From assembly GCF_051201015.1 (NCBI RefSeq), contig NZ_JBPEHI010000012.1: DNA of 64,000 nucleotides. One strand, given 5' to 3'. Of this stretch, positions 17,617-26,315 are shown in pieces; position 1 is the stretch's first letter, and each line of letters opens with the position of its first letter. This stretch comes from Petrimonas sulfuriphila. GTDB lineage: Bacteria > Bacteroidota > Bacteroidia > Bacteroidales > Dysgonomonadaceae. The notes beneath the pieces are model-generated. The model saw only the letters and a list, made by a program, of their open reading frames with translations, did not search any database and was not told the DNA's origin. The position numbers and the translations under genes were made by a program.

Positions 17617-20109
17617 CTATTTTACCAGAATCTCAATCCTTCCGCTTTGTACTCCTTTTGCTTTTGCCTCCAGCACGATCGTTCCCGGTTCTTCTCCGGC
17701 CTGCACCAACGCAGTAAGCTGTCCGCTGAAAAGCTTCATTCTGGGGAGTTGGAACGATTCCAGACTGGCTGCATTTCCATTGGCAACAGCTTTAAATACA
17801 CCGGCACCTTTTACCGTAAAAGAAATTTCCCTGTCTTCAACCGGGCAGAAATTTCCAGCTTTATCCACAAGCTTCACGTTGACGAACGAAATGTCCTCGC
17901 CGTCAGCGTTAATCACGTTGCGATCGGCCTGCATAACAACGCGATACGGTTTTCCAGCGGTACGCACTTCTTTCTCGGCAACCGCTTTTCCGTTGTTGTC
18001 GTACGCCACCACCTTCACCGTTCCCGGTTCATAACGGGTATCCATCCACATCAACCGGTAGCGCTTCTGCCGTTCGAAACTCTTTTGCGCTTCTGTCGTA
18101 TAACTTCCTTCAAGCGGGACAGACAGTTCCTTAGTACGTTTTCCCTGGCTTTTCCCGTTGATAAACAACTCTGCCGACGGATAACTGGTGTACACAAAAA
18201 CGGGCGTCACTTCCCCTTCACGCCCTTCCCAATTCCAGTGGGGCAGGATGTGCAGCGTTTCTTCCTCTTTATTCCAGTGGCTGCGATAGAGATAAAAACG
18301 GTCCTTGGGAATTCCCGCCAGATCAACCGCGCCAAAAAGGGAGCTGTGACTGGGCCACGCGCTGTAGTATGGCGTCGGTTCTCCCAGGTAATCGATGCCC
18401 GTCCAGATAAACTCTCCGATGGTATACGGCAAATCTTCGTGTTGAATAAAATCATCCTCAGGAAGATTCGACCAACCGCAATGCTCTACATCGTATGAAG
18501 AGGCCTGATGATCATCGTACTGCGCCATGGATTTACGCTCCACCGGAAACTTGTATACCCCTCGGGAACTAAGCGTAGATGCCGTTTCACTGCCTAAGAT
18601 TACCTGTTGCGGTAAGCGGTCGTACGCCTCCTGATAACGAAACGGACGATAATTGAATCCTGGAACCTCCATCACGGCCCCCATGTTGTTGGAAAGCACA
18701 TGGTCGGGACGGTCCATTCCATTGGTTACCGGACGAGTCGGGTCTTCGCGGTGGCAAATATCTTGCAGGAAACGTGCCACCCTTGAACCGTGCTTGTTAC
18801 TTTGCTCCTCTACTTCATTGCCTATGCACCACATCACCACACTGGGATTGTTCCGATAATGATGCAGCACGTTCGTCAGGTCCTTCTCCGCCCACTCGTT
18901 AAAATAGCGGTTGTAGCCGTTTTTCACTTTCGGAATGGCCCATTCGTCAAACGTTTCCACCATCAGCATCATTCCCATTTCATCGGCAATCCGAACATAT
19001 TCAGGTGCAGGCATATTGTGTGAAGTGCGGATAGCGTTTACACCCATATCCTGCATCGTACGGATCTGGCGACGGATGGCAGCTTCGTTCACTGCAGCCC
19101 CCAGCGGTCCCAAATCGTGATGCAGGCATACGCCCTGAAATTTTATCTTCTCGCCATTCAGGTAAAAACCGTCGTTGGGCTTAATCTCCAGGGTACGTAT
19201 GCCGAAAGGCGTAGTGTACTCGTCAACCAATTGATTGTTTTCGTAGAGCCTGGACACCGCCGTATACAGGTTCGGCTGTTTAATCCCCCACAATTGGGGA
19301 TTTTCCACGGCCAGGTTTTGTGAAAATTCACCCATGTCGGCTTTAGAGAGCGTATTCTCTGCGGAAGCGATTGTATTGAACGACTTGTCCCGGATCTCGG
19401 TAACCAGTTTCAGATTGCCTTCTCCGGAGGCATGTACCCGGGTGCGGACATTCACACGCGCAACATCTTTTTCCACAACAGGCGTTGTAACGTAAGTCCC
19501 CCAGATGGGAATGTGTGTCTTGTCCGTAACGATCAGGTGAACGTTTCGGTAGAGTCCCGCACCGGGATACCAGCGCGATTGTTCTTCAAAATTTTCGAGG
19601 CGGACTGCAAGCACATTCTCCTTTCCATCGTTGTTTATAAGACCAGTAATATCAAGATAAAACGTGTTGTATCCGTTCGGCCAATATCCAGCCTCTTTCC
19701 CGTTGACGTAAACTCGGGCATTGCTCATTGCCCCGTCGAACTGAATTTTCACCCGCTTGTCACCGGTGAAATCCGGAATCGAGAATCTATTCCTGTACCA
19801 TCCGACACCGGTGAAAGGAAGTCCGCCCGTTCTTCCGTAATGTTCGGTCGCTTTTGTCTGACCGTCCTGGACAATAGCCATCCGGTGGATATCGTTAGAC
19901 CGGTCAAACGGGCCGTAAATAGCCCAATCGTGGGGCACCTCCACCGACTGCCAAGAGGCATCGTTGAAATTTATTCCCGAGGCAGATGCGTTGTCTTCAC
20001 GCGAAAACTTCCAGCCTTTTTTTAACGTTAATTGTACACGGGTTTGCGCTTCAGCAGAAAAAGTCACTGCTAGATAAAACAGAACCATCAAAAGTTGAGC
20101 TATCCTCAT
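17617..20109 (-). CDS. glycoside hydrolase family 2 (beta-galactosidase-like), secreted
   Basis: This 830-residue enzyme has a signal peptide (MRIAQLLMVLFYLAVTFSAEA). A GH2 jelly-roll N-terminal domain (about 25-195), an immunoglobulin-like domain (about 205-305) and the TIM barrel (about 310-600) follow. The acid/base is E432 in CIGNEVEEQ and the nucleophile is E508 in ILGSETAS. C-terminal beta domains (about 620-830) fit the DUF4982-type architecture common in Bacteroidota. The likely activity is beta-galactosidase, with beta-glucuronidase or beta-mannosidase as alternatives. No SusC/SusD pair or other CAZyme is adjacent, so it is not in an obvious polysaccharide utilisation locus. Confidence 0.9.
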   Translation of the reverse strand: MRIAQLLMVLFYLAVTFSAEAQTRVQLTLKKGWKFSREDNASASGINFNDASWQSVEVPHDWAIYGPFDRSNDIHRMAIVQDGQTKATEHYGRTGGLPFTGVGWYRNRFSIPDFTGDKRVKIQFDGAMSNARVYVNGKEAGYWPNGYNTFYLDITGLINNDGKENVLAVRLENFEEQSRWYPGAGLYRNVHLIVTDKTHIPIWGTYVTTPVVEKDVARVNVRTRVHASGEGNLKLVTEIRDKSFNTIASAENTLSKADMGEFSQNLAVENPQLWGIKQPNLYTAVSRLYENNQLVDEYTTPFGIRTLEIKPNDGFYLNGEKIKFQGVCLHHDLGPLGAAVNEAAIRRQIRTMQDMGVNAIRTSHNMPAPEYVRIADEMGMMLMVETFDEWAIPKVKNGYNRYFNEWAEKDLTNVLHHYRNNPSVVMWCIGNEVEEQSNKHGSRVARFLQDICHREDPTRPVTNGMDRPDHVLSNNMGAVMEVPGFNYRPFRYQEAYDRLPQQVILGSETASTLSSRGVYKFPVERKSMAQYDDHQASSYDVEHCGWSNLPEDDFIQHEDLPYTIGEFIWTGIDYLGEPTPYYSAWPSHSSLFGAVDLAGIPKDRFYLYRSHWNKEEETLHILPHWNWEGREGEVTPVFVYTSYPSAELFINGKSQGKRTKELSVPLEGSYTTEAQKSFERQKRYRLMWMDTRYEPGTVKVVAYDNNGKAVAEKEVRTAGKPYRVVMQADRNVINADGEDISFVNVKLVDKAGNFCPVEDREISFTVKGAGVFKAVANGNAASLESFQLPRMKLFSGQLTALVQAGEEPGTIVLEAKAKGVQSGRIEILVK

Positions 20110-20156
20110 AAAAAGTAATTTTATTGTATTGAGTTAGTAAAATTCAGTAAAAATGT

Positions 20157-21575
20157 TCAATCCAGAGGTTTGGTCATATTCCCGGGTTTCACCCATTCAT
20201 CGAAGTCTTCGGCGGTAACATAACCCAACCGCACCGCCTCCTCCTTTAAGGTGGTTCCGTTTTTGTGAGCAGCTTTGGCTATCTCGGCCGCCTTGTAGTA
20301 ACCGATTTTTGTATTCAAGGCCGTTACAAGCATCAAGGAATTATTCACCAATGCCTTGATTCTTCCTAAGTTCGGCCTTATTCCTGAAACGCAATGTTCA
20401 TTGAAAGATACGGCGGCATCTCCAAGAAGGCGGGCGCTCTGTAAGAAGTTCGCCGCCATAACCGGTTTAAAAACATTTAATTCAAAATGGCCCTGCATGC
20501 CGGCAACACCTATCGTCACATCGTTTCCCAGGATTTGTGCGCAAACCATCGTTACAGCTTCTGCCTGAGTAGGATTCACCTTCCCCGGCATGATGGAAGA
20601 ACCCGGCTCGTTGGCAGGGATCGTTATCTCTCCAATTCCACTTCGTGGCCCGGATGCAAGCATACGGATATCATTGGCTATCTTGTTAAGCGAAACCGCC
20701 ACCTGTCTCAATGCTCCGTGCGTTTCAACCAGGGCATCGTGTGCGGCAAGTGCTTCGAATTTATTTTTTGCAGTCACGAAAGGCAACCCTGTAAACTCCG
20801 CTATGTATTTTGCTGCGAGGACATCGTAATTTCTGGGAGCATTCAGGCCGGTCCCTACCGCGGTTCCGCCAAGAGCCAGTTCGGCCAGGTGAGTCAAGGT
20901 GGTTTCAATGGCTTTTATACCGTATTCCAGCTGGGCAGCATATCCACTGAACTCTTGTCCCAATGTCAGGGGGGTAGCATCCATAAAGTGAGTACGCCCG
21001 ATCTTGACCACTTCTTCCGTTTCGATGGATTTTACAGCAAGTGTTCTTTGTAAACCACGCAATCCCGGCAAGGTAACCTCAACAATTTTTTTATAGCAGG
21101 CAATGGACATCGCCGTTGGAAACGTATCGTTGGATGACTGCGATTTATTTACATCATCGTTCGGGTGAAGGGGCTTCTCTCCATCGCCGACTTCCCTCCC
21201 GGAAATCTGATAAGCGCGGTTGGCAATCACTTCGTTTACGTTCATGTTGCTTTGCGTTCCAGAGCCGGTCTGCCAGATAACCAAAGGGAACTGATCGTCC
21301 AGCTTCCCCTCCAGTATTTCATCACACACTTGCGCAATCAGGTCCCGTTTTTCCTGCGACAACACCCCCAGCTCGCAATTGGCGTACGCAGCACTTTTTT
21401 TCAGGTACGCAAATCCATAAATAATATCCAGAGGCATGGAAGCAGGCGCTCCTATTTTAAAATTGTGGAGCGAACGTGCGGTTTGCGCACCCCAGAGTTT
21501 ATCAGCAGGAACTTTTACCTCCCCCATCGTATCTTTCTCAACTCTGTATTTTATTTTGGATTTTTTAGAATTCAT
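20157..21575 (-). CDS. fumC: fumarate hydratase class II
   Basis: This 472-residue cytosolic enzyme interconverts fumarate and malate. The superfamily signature GSSIMPGKVNP is at residues 325-335, the TGSGTQSNMN substrate loop near 103-112, and GRTHFMDATPL with H196 follows. These favour fumarase C over aspartase or argininosuccinate lyase. The length is typical. It lies 47 bases upstream of the GH2 gene on the same strand, though a functional link is unlikely. Unlike iron-sulfur class I fumarases it is oxygen-stable. Confidence 0.92.
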   Translation of the reverse strand: MNSKKSKIKYRVEKDTMGEVKVPADKLWGAQTARSLHNFKIGAPASMPLDIIYGFAYLKKSAAYANCELGVLSQEKRDLIAQVCDEILEGKLDDQFPLVIWQTGSGTQSNMNVNEVIANRAYQISGREVGDGEKPLHPNDDVNKSQSSNDTFPTAMSIACYKKIVEVTLPGLRGLQRTLAVKSIETEEVVKIGRTHFMDATPLTLGQEFSGYAAQLEYGIKAIETTLTHLAELALGGTAVGTGLNAPRNYDVLAAKYIAEFTGLPFVTAKNKFEALAAHDALVETHGALRQVAVSLNKIANDIRMLASGPRSGIGEITIPANEPGSSIMPGKVNPTQAEAVTMVCAQILGNDVTIGVAGMQGHFELNVFKPVMAANFLQSARLLGDAAVSFNEHCVSGIRPNLGRIKALVNNSLMLVTALNTKIGYYKAAEIAKAAHKNGTTLKEEAVRLGYVTAEDFDEWVKPGNMTKPLD

Positions 21576-21978
21576 CCCTTTTCTGATTTTCTTTATTTAA
21601 CTTTTGTACCCGTTACTGCTACGGCCAAATCTTCCAACAGACGATATATTGTGCCTCATTCCCCAAGTCAGTAAAAAGGCAGACCTGCCCTTTCCTTCAA
21701 AGCCTGATAACCAAACAGCGTCCAACCTTATTAATGCGAGTAGATAATCAGGATGGAAACATCTTCTGTATATCACTGAACCAAATAGACCGCACGCTGT
21801 AGCAAAGAAACAATTTTTTACTCAACAGACCAAATTCAAGTTTAACAGCTATACCTTTTTATTATAAAAAATAATATAAAATTATTGAACAATTTGCCGG
21901 GATTTTCGTTTATTTCTTACAAAAATATTTCCCTGTTTTTGCGGTAAAATCCCGGTATCACTTTTTAATAACACTCAC
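21576..21978. other. 403-bp intergenic region between divergent genes
   Basis: This spacer separates fumC (minus) from the outer-membrane protein gene (plus). It must hold both promoters, but I find no pair matching TTTG-N19-21-TAnnTTTG for either gene. TGTTTTTG near 21935 is a one-mismatch -7 candidate for the plus gene. The segment near 21860-21890 is very AT-rich. No credible reading frame, tRNA or strong hairpin was seen. Confidence 0.5.
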
Positions 21979-22764
21979 ATGAAAAAAACAGCTTTATTAT
22001 CCCTTTTGGCACTGATGATTATGGGTGGTGTCAACGCACAACAAATTAACAGACAATCGAATGCCGCTGACGGGCTGCTGTCGGGAGGCAAAACCATCCT
22101 AAAGGCCAATGTCCTGGGGTGGGCGACTCGGAATTTCGGGTTTTACGGAGAACAGATCATTAGCAAAAACATCAGCGCCGTACTGGGAGTGAACATTATG
22201 CCCCAGGGCGGGGTCCCTTATATCAGCCGTTTTTCAGATGATCCTCAACTCGAAGACATCCGGATTGGCACGTTCTCCTTTACACCCGAGGTGCGTTTTT
22301 ACTTAAGCAGATCCGGCTACGGTAAAGGCTTCTATATTGCCCCATATTACAAATACGAACGCTTTAAAGCTTCAAACCTCTTAATAGAATTTGAAGATCA
22401 GAATAGTGTGCCGCAAGAAATTAACCTTAAGGGTAATTTGAATACCCACAGTGGGGGAGCAATTATCGGAATACAATGGTTAGCCGGGAAAAAGAAAAGG
22501 ATCGCGCTTGACTGGACAATCATTGGTGCTCACTACGGCACGAACAAAGCCCTATTTAACGGAACTTCCAGCCATGAAATGTCTGCAGAAGAGCAAGCAA
22601 GCCTGAAACAGGAGATTATAAAGAACCTGAACGACATTGAAATTGGAGGGAAAAAAATTGCGGAGGTAGAGCGTGTTGATGTCTCTTCCACTTCGGCAGA
22701 AGCAAAGACCAAAGGCCCGTGGGCTTTTATCCGCTCTTCTTTCTCCATAGGATACAGGTTTTAA
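21979..22764 (+). CDS. DUF3575-like outer-membrane protein
   Basis: This 261-residue protein has a clean signal peptide (MKKTALLSLLALMIMGGVNAQ). The mature part has alternating hydrophobic strands, with LKANVLGWATRNFGFYGEQII near the start followed by VLGVNIMPQGG. This is the pattern of DUF3575/outer-membrane beta-barrel proteins of Bacteroidota. It ends in an aromatic strand (SFSIGYRF) expected of BAM substrates. A charged, probably extracellular or periplasmic segment (about residues 190-245) is inserted before the last strand. The function is unknown. It stands alone upstream of the trp leader. Confidence 0.75.
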   Translation: MKKTALLSLLALMIMGGVNAQQINRQSNAADGLLSGGKTILKANVLGWATRNFGFYGEQIISKNISAVLGVNIMPQGGVPYISRFSDDPQLEDIRIGTFSFTPEVRFYLSRSGYGKGFYIAPYYKYERFKASNLLIEFEDQNSVPQEINLKGNLNTHSGGAIIGIQWLAGKKKRIALDWTIIGAHYGTNKALFNGTSSHEMSAEEQASLKQEIIKNLNDIEIGGKKIAEVERVDVSSTSAEAKTKGPWAFIRSSFSIGYRF

Positions 22765-22805
22765 ATGTAAGAAACATTTTTTAAATGTTAAAGTTTGAAA
22801 AATAC

Positions 22806-22836
22806 ATTGCTTTTTATTTTTTTAAACCTACATTTG
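22806..22836 (+). promoter_or_regulatory. trp operon promoter
   Basis: ATTG (22806-22809), a 19-base spacer, and TACATTTG (22829-22836) match the Bacteroidota sigma-ABfr consensus (TTTG-N19-21-TAnnTTTG) well. Transcription should begin near 22842, about a dozen bases before the leader peptide ATG. Confidence 0.8.
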
Positions 22837-22854
22837 CAGCAAAATAATTGGAAT

Positions 22855-22914
22855 ATGAACATTTCTCTTGCTAACGGATATTGGTGGCGCTACTTACAAC
22901 TCAACCGGTCGTAA
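22855..22914 (+). CDS. trpL: trp operon leader peptide (19 aa, tandem Trp codons)
   Basis: A 20-codon frame encodes MNISLANGYWWRYLQLNRS with two adjacent tryptophan codons at 22882-22887. It lies between the promoter and a terminator hairpin at 22963-22993, directly ahead of trpB. This is the layout of ribosome-mediated attenuation: stalling at UGG codons when Trp-tRNA is scarce would change leader folding and allow read-through. Trp is rare in random short frames, and the operon downstream makes tryptophan, so the assignment is strong even though an antiterminator pairing is not obvious by eye. Confidence 0.88.
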   Translation: MNISLANGYWWRYLQLNRS

Positions 22915-22962
22915 GGGAAGCAGTCGTATCTATAGCAAGAACTCAATAACAATAAACATAGA

Positions 22963-22993
22963 AGAGCCTGTCGCACCTGCGACAGGCTCTTTT
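22963..22993 (+). terminator. trp attenuator terminator
   Basis: AGAGCCTGTCGC pairs perfectly over 12 bp with GCGACAGGCTCT across an ACCT loop, followed by TTTT. It lies between the leader peptide and trpB. It is therefore a premature (conditional) terminator, not the end of the upstream gene. Confidence 0.9.
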
Positions 22994-23021
22994 CGTTGGT
23001 ATCAAACAAAAAAAACAGTAT

Positions 23022-24209
23022 ATGCAGAATTTTTCAGTAGATAAGTCCGGATTTTACGGTGAATTTGGCGGAGCCTATATTCCTGAAATCCTTCACAGAT
23101 GCGTTACCGAATTGCAGGACGCCTATCTCAGAATCCTGGAAAGCGAATCGTTTAAAAAAGATTTTGACCAGCTTCTCCGGGATTACGTAGGCAGGCCTTC
23201 TCCGCTTTACTGGTCTGGGTACCTTTCCGGTAAACACGGATGCAGCATCTACCTCAAACGGGAAGACTTAAACCATACCGGGGCACACAAGATCAACAAT
23301 ACAGTCGGCCAGATTCTTGTTGCTAAACGATTGGGGAAAACCCGAATTATCGCCGAGACGGGTGCCGGGCAGCACGGTGTGGCAACCGCTACTGTTTGTG
23401 CTTTGATGCAGATGGAATGTATTGTTTATATGGGAAAAACCGATGTGGAACGCCAAGCCGTAAACGTCAAGAAGATGCAGATGCTGGGTGCAACGGTCGT
23501 TCCGGTTACTTCGGGGAACATGACGTTGAAGGATGCTACCAACGAAGCCATCCGCGACTGGTGCTGCAACCCGACGGACACACATTATATCATCGGATCC
23601 ACCGTTGGGCCTCACCCCTATCCCGATATGGTAGCCCGGTTACAATCAGTCATCAGTGAAGAGATCAGGAAGCAGCTGATGGAAAAGGAAAACCGTGCCG
23701 TTCCCGATTATCTTTTCGCCTGCGTGGGAGGGGGAAGCAACGCTGCGGGAACCATCTATCACTTCCTGAACGATGATGCGGTGAAAATCGTACTCGCCGA
23801 AGCAGGCGGCAAGGGAATCGACAGCGGAGAAACGGCAGCCACCATACAAATGGGCTCTATTGGAATTATCCACGGGTGCAAAACGTTGGTGATGCAAACG
23901 GAAGACGGACAAATCACGGAACCTTATTCCATTTCCGCCGGGCTGGACTATCCGGGTATTGGGCCCATCCACGCCCACCTGACAACTACCCGGCGGGCAC
24001 AGGTAGTTGCCGTAAACGATGACGAAGCCCTAAAAGCCGCTTTCGAACTTACGCGTTATGAAGGCATTATCCCTGCATTGGAGTCGGCTCACGCACTCGC
24101 TGCGCTCGATAAAATCACTTTCAAACCGTCCGACATAGTTGTCCTGACACTTTCGGGAAGGGGGGATAAAGACCTGGAGACTTACTTTAAACAGATTGAT
24201 GCAGATTGA
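23022..24209 (+). CDS. trpB: tryptophan synthase beta chain
   Basis: This 395-residue PLP enzyme joins indole with serine to give tryptophan. The PLP lysine is K90 in NHTGAHKINN, and the phosphate loop is GGGSNAAG near residue 226. It is the TrpB1 type that pairs with TrpA. As first structural gene of the operon it breaks the biosynthetic order (trpA is last), an arrangement I know from other Bacteroidales. Its end overlaps a duplicated CAGATTGAT and leads into the 10-bp repeat before trpE. Confidence 0.97.
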   Translation: MQNFSVDKSGFYGEFGGAYIPEILHRCVTELQDAYLRILESESFKKDFDQLLRDYVGRPSPLYWSGYLSGKHGCSIYLKREDLNHTGAHKINNTVGQILVAKRLGKTRIIAETGAGQHGVATATVCALMQMECIVYMGKTDVERQAVNVKKMQMLGATVVPVTSGNMTLKDATNEAIRDWCCNPTDTHYIIGSTVGPHPYPDMVARLQSVISEEIRKQLMEKENRAVPDYLFACVGGGSNAAGTIYHFLNDDAVKIVLAEAGGKGIDSGETAATIQMGSIGIIHGCKTLVMQTEDGQITEPYSISAGLDYPGIGPIHAHLTTTRRAQVVAVNDDEALKAAFELTRYEGIIPALESAHALAALDKITFKPSDIVVLTLSGRGDKDLETYFKQIDAD

Positions 24210-24250
24210 TTTAAGATTGAAAACAGGTTGTTGTATACAGTCTGGAAATC

Positions 24251-24305
24251 AATCTCTTTCAATCTCTTTCAATCTCTTTCAATCTCTTTCAATCTCTTTC
24301 AATCT
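24251..24305 (+). repeat. 10-bp tandem repeat between trpB and trpE
   Basis: AATCTCTTTC is repeated five times without a mismatch, followed by a half copy (AATCT). It fills most of the 103-base spacer between the trpB stop (24209) and the trpE ATG (24313). Copy number could change by slippage. The repeat is transcribed within the operon. Confidence 0.95.
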
Positions 24306-24312
24306 AAAAAAT

Positions 24313-25719
24313 ATGACTTACAAATTCACAACAAACTGCAAAAAGGTCATGGGCGACCTGCATACACCGGTAAGCCTTTATCTGAAAATCCGGGATGCCT
24401 TTCCCCAATCGGCATTGCTCGAAAGTTCCGATTATCATGCCAACGAAAACAGCACGTCGTACATCGGGCTGAATCCCATGGCGCATATCGACATAAACCG
24501 GGGCGAGTGCATCGAAACCTATCCCGACGGGAACACCGTCAGGAACAGGATATCCGGAGAGTTTACCATTTCCGGGGCATTAAACAATTTCATCAACAAC
24601 TTCTGCATAAACGGCGACAACTCCTCCCTGACGGGGCTTTTTGGCTATACCACGTTCAACTGTGTGAAATATACCGAGGGGATCAACGTCAAGGAGAGTA
24701 CCGAGAACCGTAACGACGCCCCCGACATGCGGTATATCCTCTATAAATACCTGATGGTTTTTAATCATCAGAAAGACGAACTGCTGCTGATCGAACTGCT
24801 TGGCAATGGAGAGGAAAGCAAACTCTACAAGGTGGAGAGCCTTATCAATGCCCGGAATTTTGCATCGTACGACTTTTTTATTCACGGTCAGGAATCGAGC
24901 CCCATTACCGACGACCGGTTCAAGTCTTATGTCCGGCAGGGCATTGAACACTGCCACCGGGGCGATGTGTTTCAGATCGTTCTCTCGCGACGCTTCGTGC
25001 AGGAATTTTCGGGAGACGACTTTAAGGTTTACCGCGCACTGCGAACCATCAACCCGTCCCCCTATCTCTTCTACTTTGATTTCGGCGGTTTTCGCATTTT
25101 CGGTTCTTCACCCGAAACACATTGTCAGATCAAGGGTAAAACCATCAGCATAGACCCTATTGCCGGAACGGCTAAGCGAACAGGGAACCTTCAGGAGGAC
25201 GCGGAAGCTACCGAACGCCTCAAAAGCGACCCGAAAGAAAATGCCGAACACGTGATGCTAGTCGATCTGGCCCGGAACGACCTGAGCCGAAACGCACACA
25301 AAGTAAAACTCGATTTTTACCGGCAAGTACAGTATTATTCGCATGTCATTCATTTGGTCTCCCGCGTAAGCGGCACGCTCGACGAGGACGTTAATCCCGT
25401 CCAGGCGTTTTTCGATACCTTCCCGGCCGGGACATTATCGGGAGCACCCAAGGTGAGGGCCATGCAACTGATATCGGAGATCGAGGAACACAACCGCGGG
25501 GCATATGGCGGCTGCATCGGGTTTATCGGATTTAACGGCGATATCAACCAGGCCATAACCATCCGCACGTTTGTAAGCCGGAATAACCAGCTCTGGTATC
25601 AGGCAGGCGCAGGGATTGTATCGCAGAGCATCGAAGAGAACGAGCTCCAGGAAGTTAAAAACAAACTGGGGGCCTTGAAGAAAGCAATTGACCTCGCGGA
25701 GAAGTTGAATAATGTGTGA
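24313..25719 (+). CDS. trpE: anthranilate synthase component I
   Basis: This 468-residue chorismate-utilising enzyme makes anthranilate with TrpG. The start is the ATG at 24313, because longer in-frame starts would translate the decamer array and part of trpB. The N-terminal feedback site ALLESS (residues 34-39) is the conserved tryptophan-binding motif, so Trp inhibition is expected. The C-terminal chorismate-binding half shows DPIAGTAKR, ENAEHVMLVDLARNDL, GTLSGAPKVRAM and GAYGGCIGFI. ADC synthase (PabB) is unlikely in this operon. Confidence 0.95.
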   Translation: MTYKFTTNCKKVMGDLHTPVSLYLKIRDAFPQSALLESSDYHANENSTSYIGLNPMAHIDINRGECIETYPDGNTVRNRISGEFTISGALNNFINNFCINGDNSSLTGLFGYTTFNCVKYTEGINVKESTENRNDAPDMRYILYKYLMVFNHQKDELLLIELLGNGEESKLYKVESLINARNFASYDFFIHGQESSPITDDRFKSYVRQGIEHCHRGDVFQIVLSRRFVQEFSGDDFKVYRALRTINPSPYLFYFDFGGFRIFGSSPETHCQIKGKTISIDPIAGTAKRTGNLQEDAEATERLKSDPKENAEHVMLVDLARNDLSRNAHKVKLDFYRQVQYYSHVIHLVSRVSGTLDEDVNPVQAFFDTFPAGTLSGAPKVRAMQLISEIEEHNRGAYGGCIGFIGFNGDINQAITIRTFVSRNNQLWYQAGAGIVSQSIEENELQEVKNKLGALKKAIDLAEKLNNV

Positions 25720-25748
25720 AGCTAAAACTGTCTAACTGTCTTAAAAAA

Positions 25749-26315
25749 ATGAAAATTCTGATATTCGATAATTACGATTCCTTCACCTACAACCTGCGAC
25801 ACGTCGTCCGGGAGCTTGGGTACACCGATATAGACGTTATCCGGAACGATAAAATCGATCTGGACGATGTGGATAGATACGACAAAATCATTCTTTCACC
25901 CGGTCCGGGAATTCCGGAGGAAGCAGGAGACCTGTTACCGCTAATCCACCGATATGCGCCGGGCAAAAGCATGCTGGGGGTTTGCCTGGGGCATCAGGCG
26001 ATCGGATTGTCCTTTGGCGCCACCCTCGAGAATACTCCCCTGGTGCACCACGGCGTGCAAACACCCATCAGGATGGTAGGCAGCGATTATATCTTCGATG
26101 CCCTCCCAACCCGGATAGAAGTGGGGCGGTACCATTCCTGGATTGTATCGGACAAAAACTTTCCCTCCCATCTGGAGATTACGGCCACAGATGAATCGGG
26201 CAACATAATGGCTTTGAAGCACAAAACATTAGACGTTCACGGCGTTCAGTTTCATCCCGAATCTGTCCTTACCCCGTTGGGCACGGAAATCATAAAAAAC
26301 TTTTTAGAAAAATGA
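25749..26315 (+). CDS. trpG: anthranilate synthase component II (glutamine amidotransferase)
   Basis: This 188-residue class I glutamine amidotransferase supplies ammonia to TrpE. The catalytic triad is C79 (GVCLGHQAIG), H169 and E171 (VQFHPES), and the oxyanion motif PGPG is at residues 51-54. The start is the ATG at 25749 (MKILIFDNYDSFTYN), the standard TrpG opening; the frame extends further upstream without conservation. It overlaps trpD by 4 bases (ATGA), implying translational coupling. It could also serve PabB if one exists elsewhere. Confidence 0.95.
   Translation: MKILIFDNYDSFTYNLRHVVRELGYTDIDVIRNDKIDLDDVDRYDKIILSPGPGIPEEAGDLLPLIHRYAPGKSMLGVCLGHQAIGLSFGATLENTPLVHHGVQTPIRMVGSDYIFDALPTRIEVGRYHSWIVSDKNFPSHLEITATDESGNIMALKHKTLDVHGVQFHPESVLTPLGTEIIKNFLEK

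Noticed and set aside
17557..18498. 313-residue plus-strand frame opposite the GH2 gene
   Set aside because: It is antisense to a well-supported enzyme, has no recognisable domain and is basic/His-rich as expected of a shadow frame.
22963..22993. Ordinary terminator of the outer-membrane protein gene at 21979
   Set aside because: It lies about 200 bases downstream, beyond a new promoter and the Trp leader peptide, so it is an attenuator.
24251..24305. CRISPR array
   Set aside because: The repeats are directly adjacent 10-mers without spacers and no cas genes are present.
24196..24312. Longer in-frame start for trpE
   Set aside because: It would translate the tail of trpB and the decamer repeat into a low-complexity leader with no homology; the ATG at 24313 gives the standard TrpE N-terminus.
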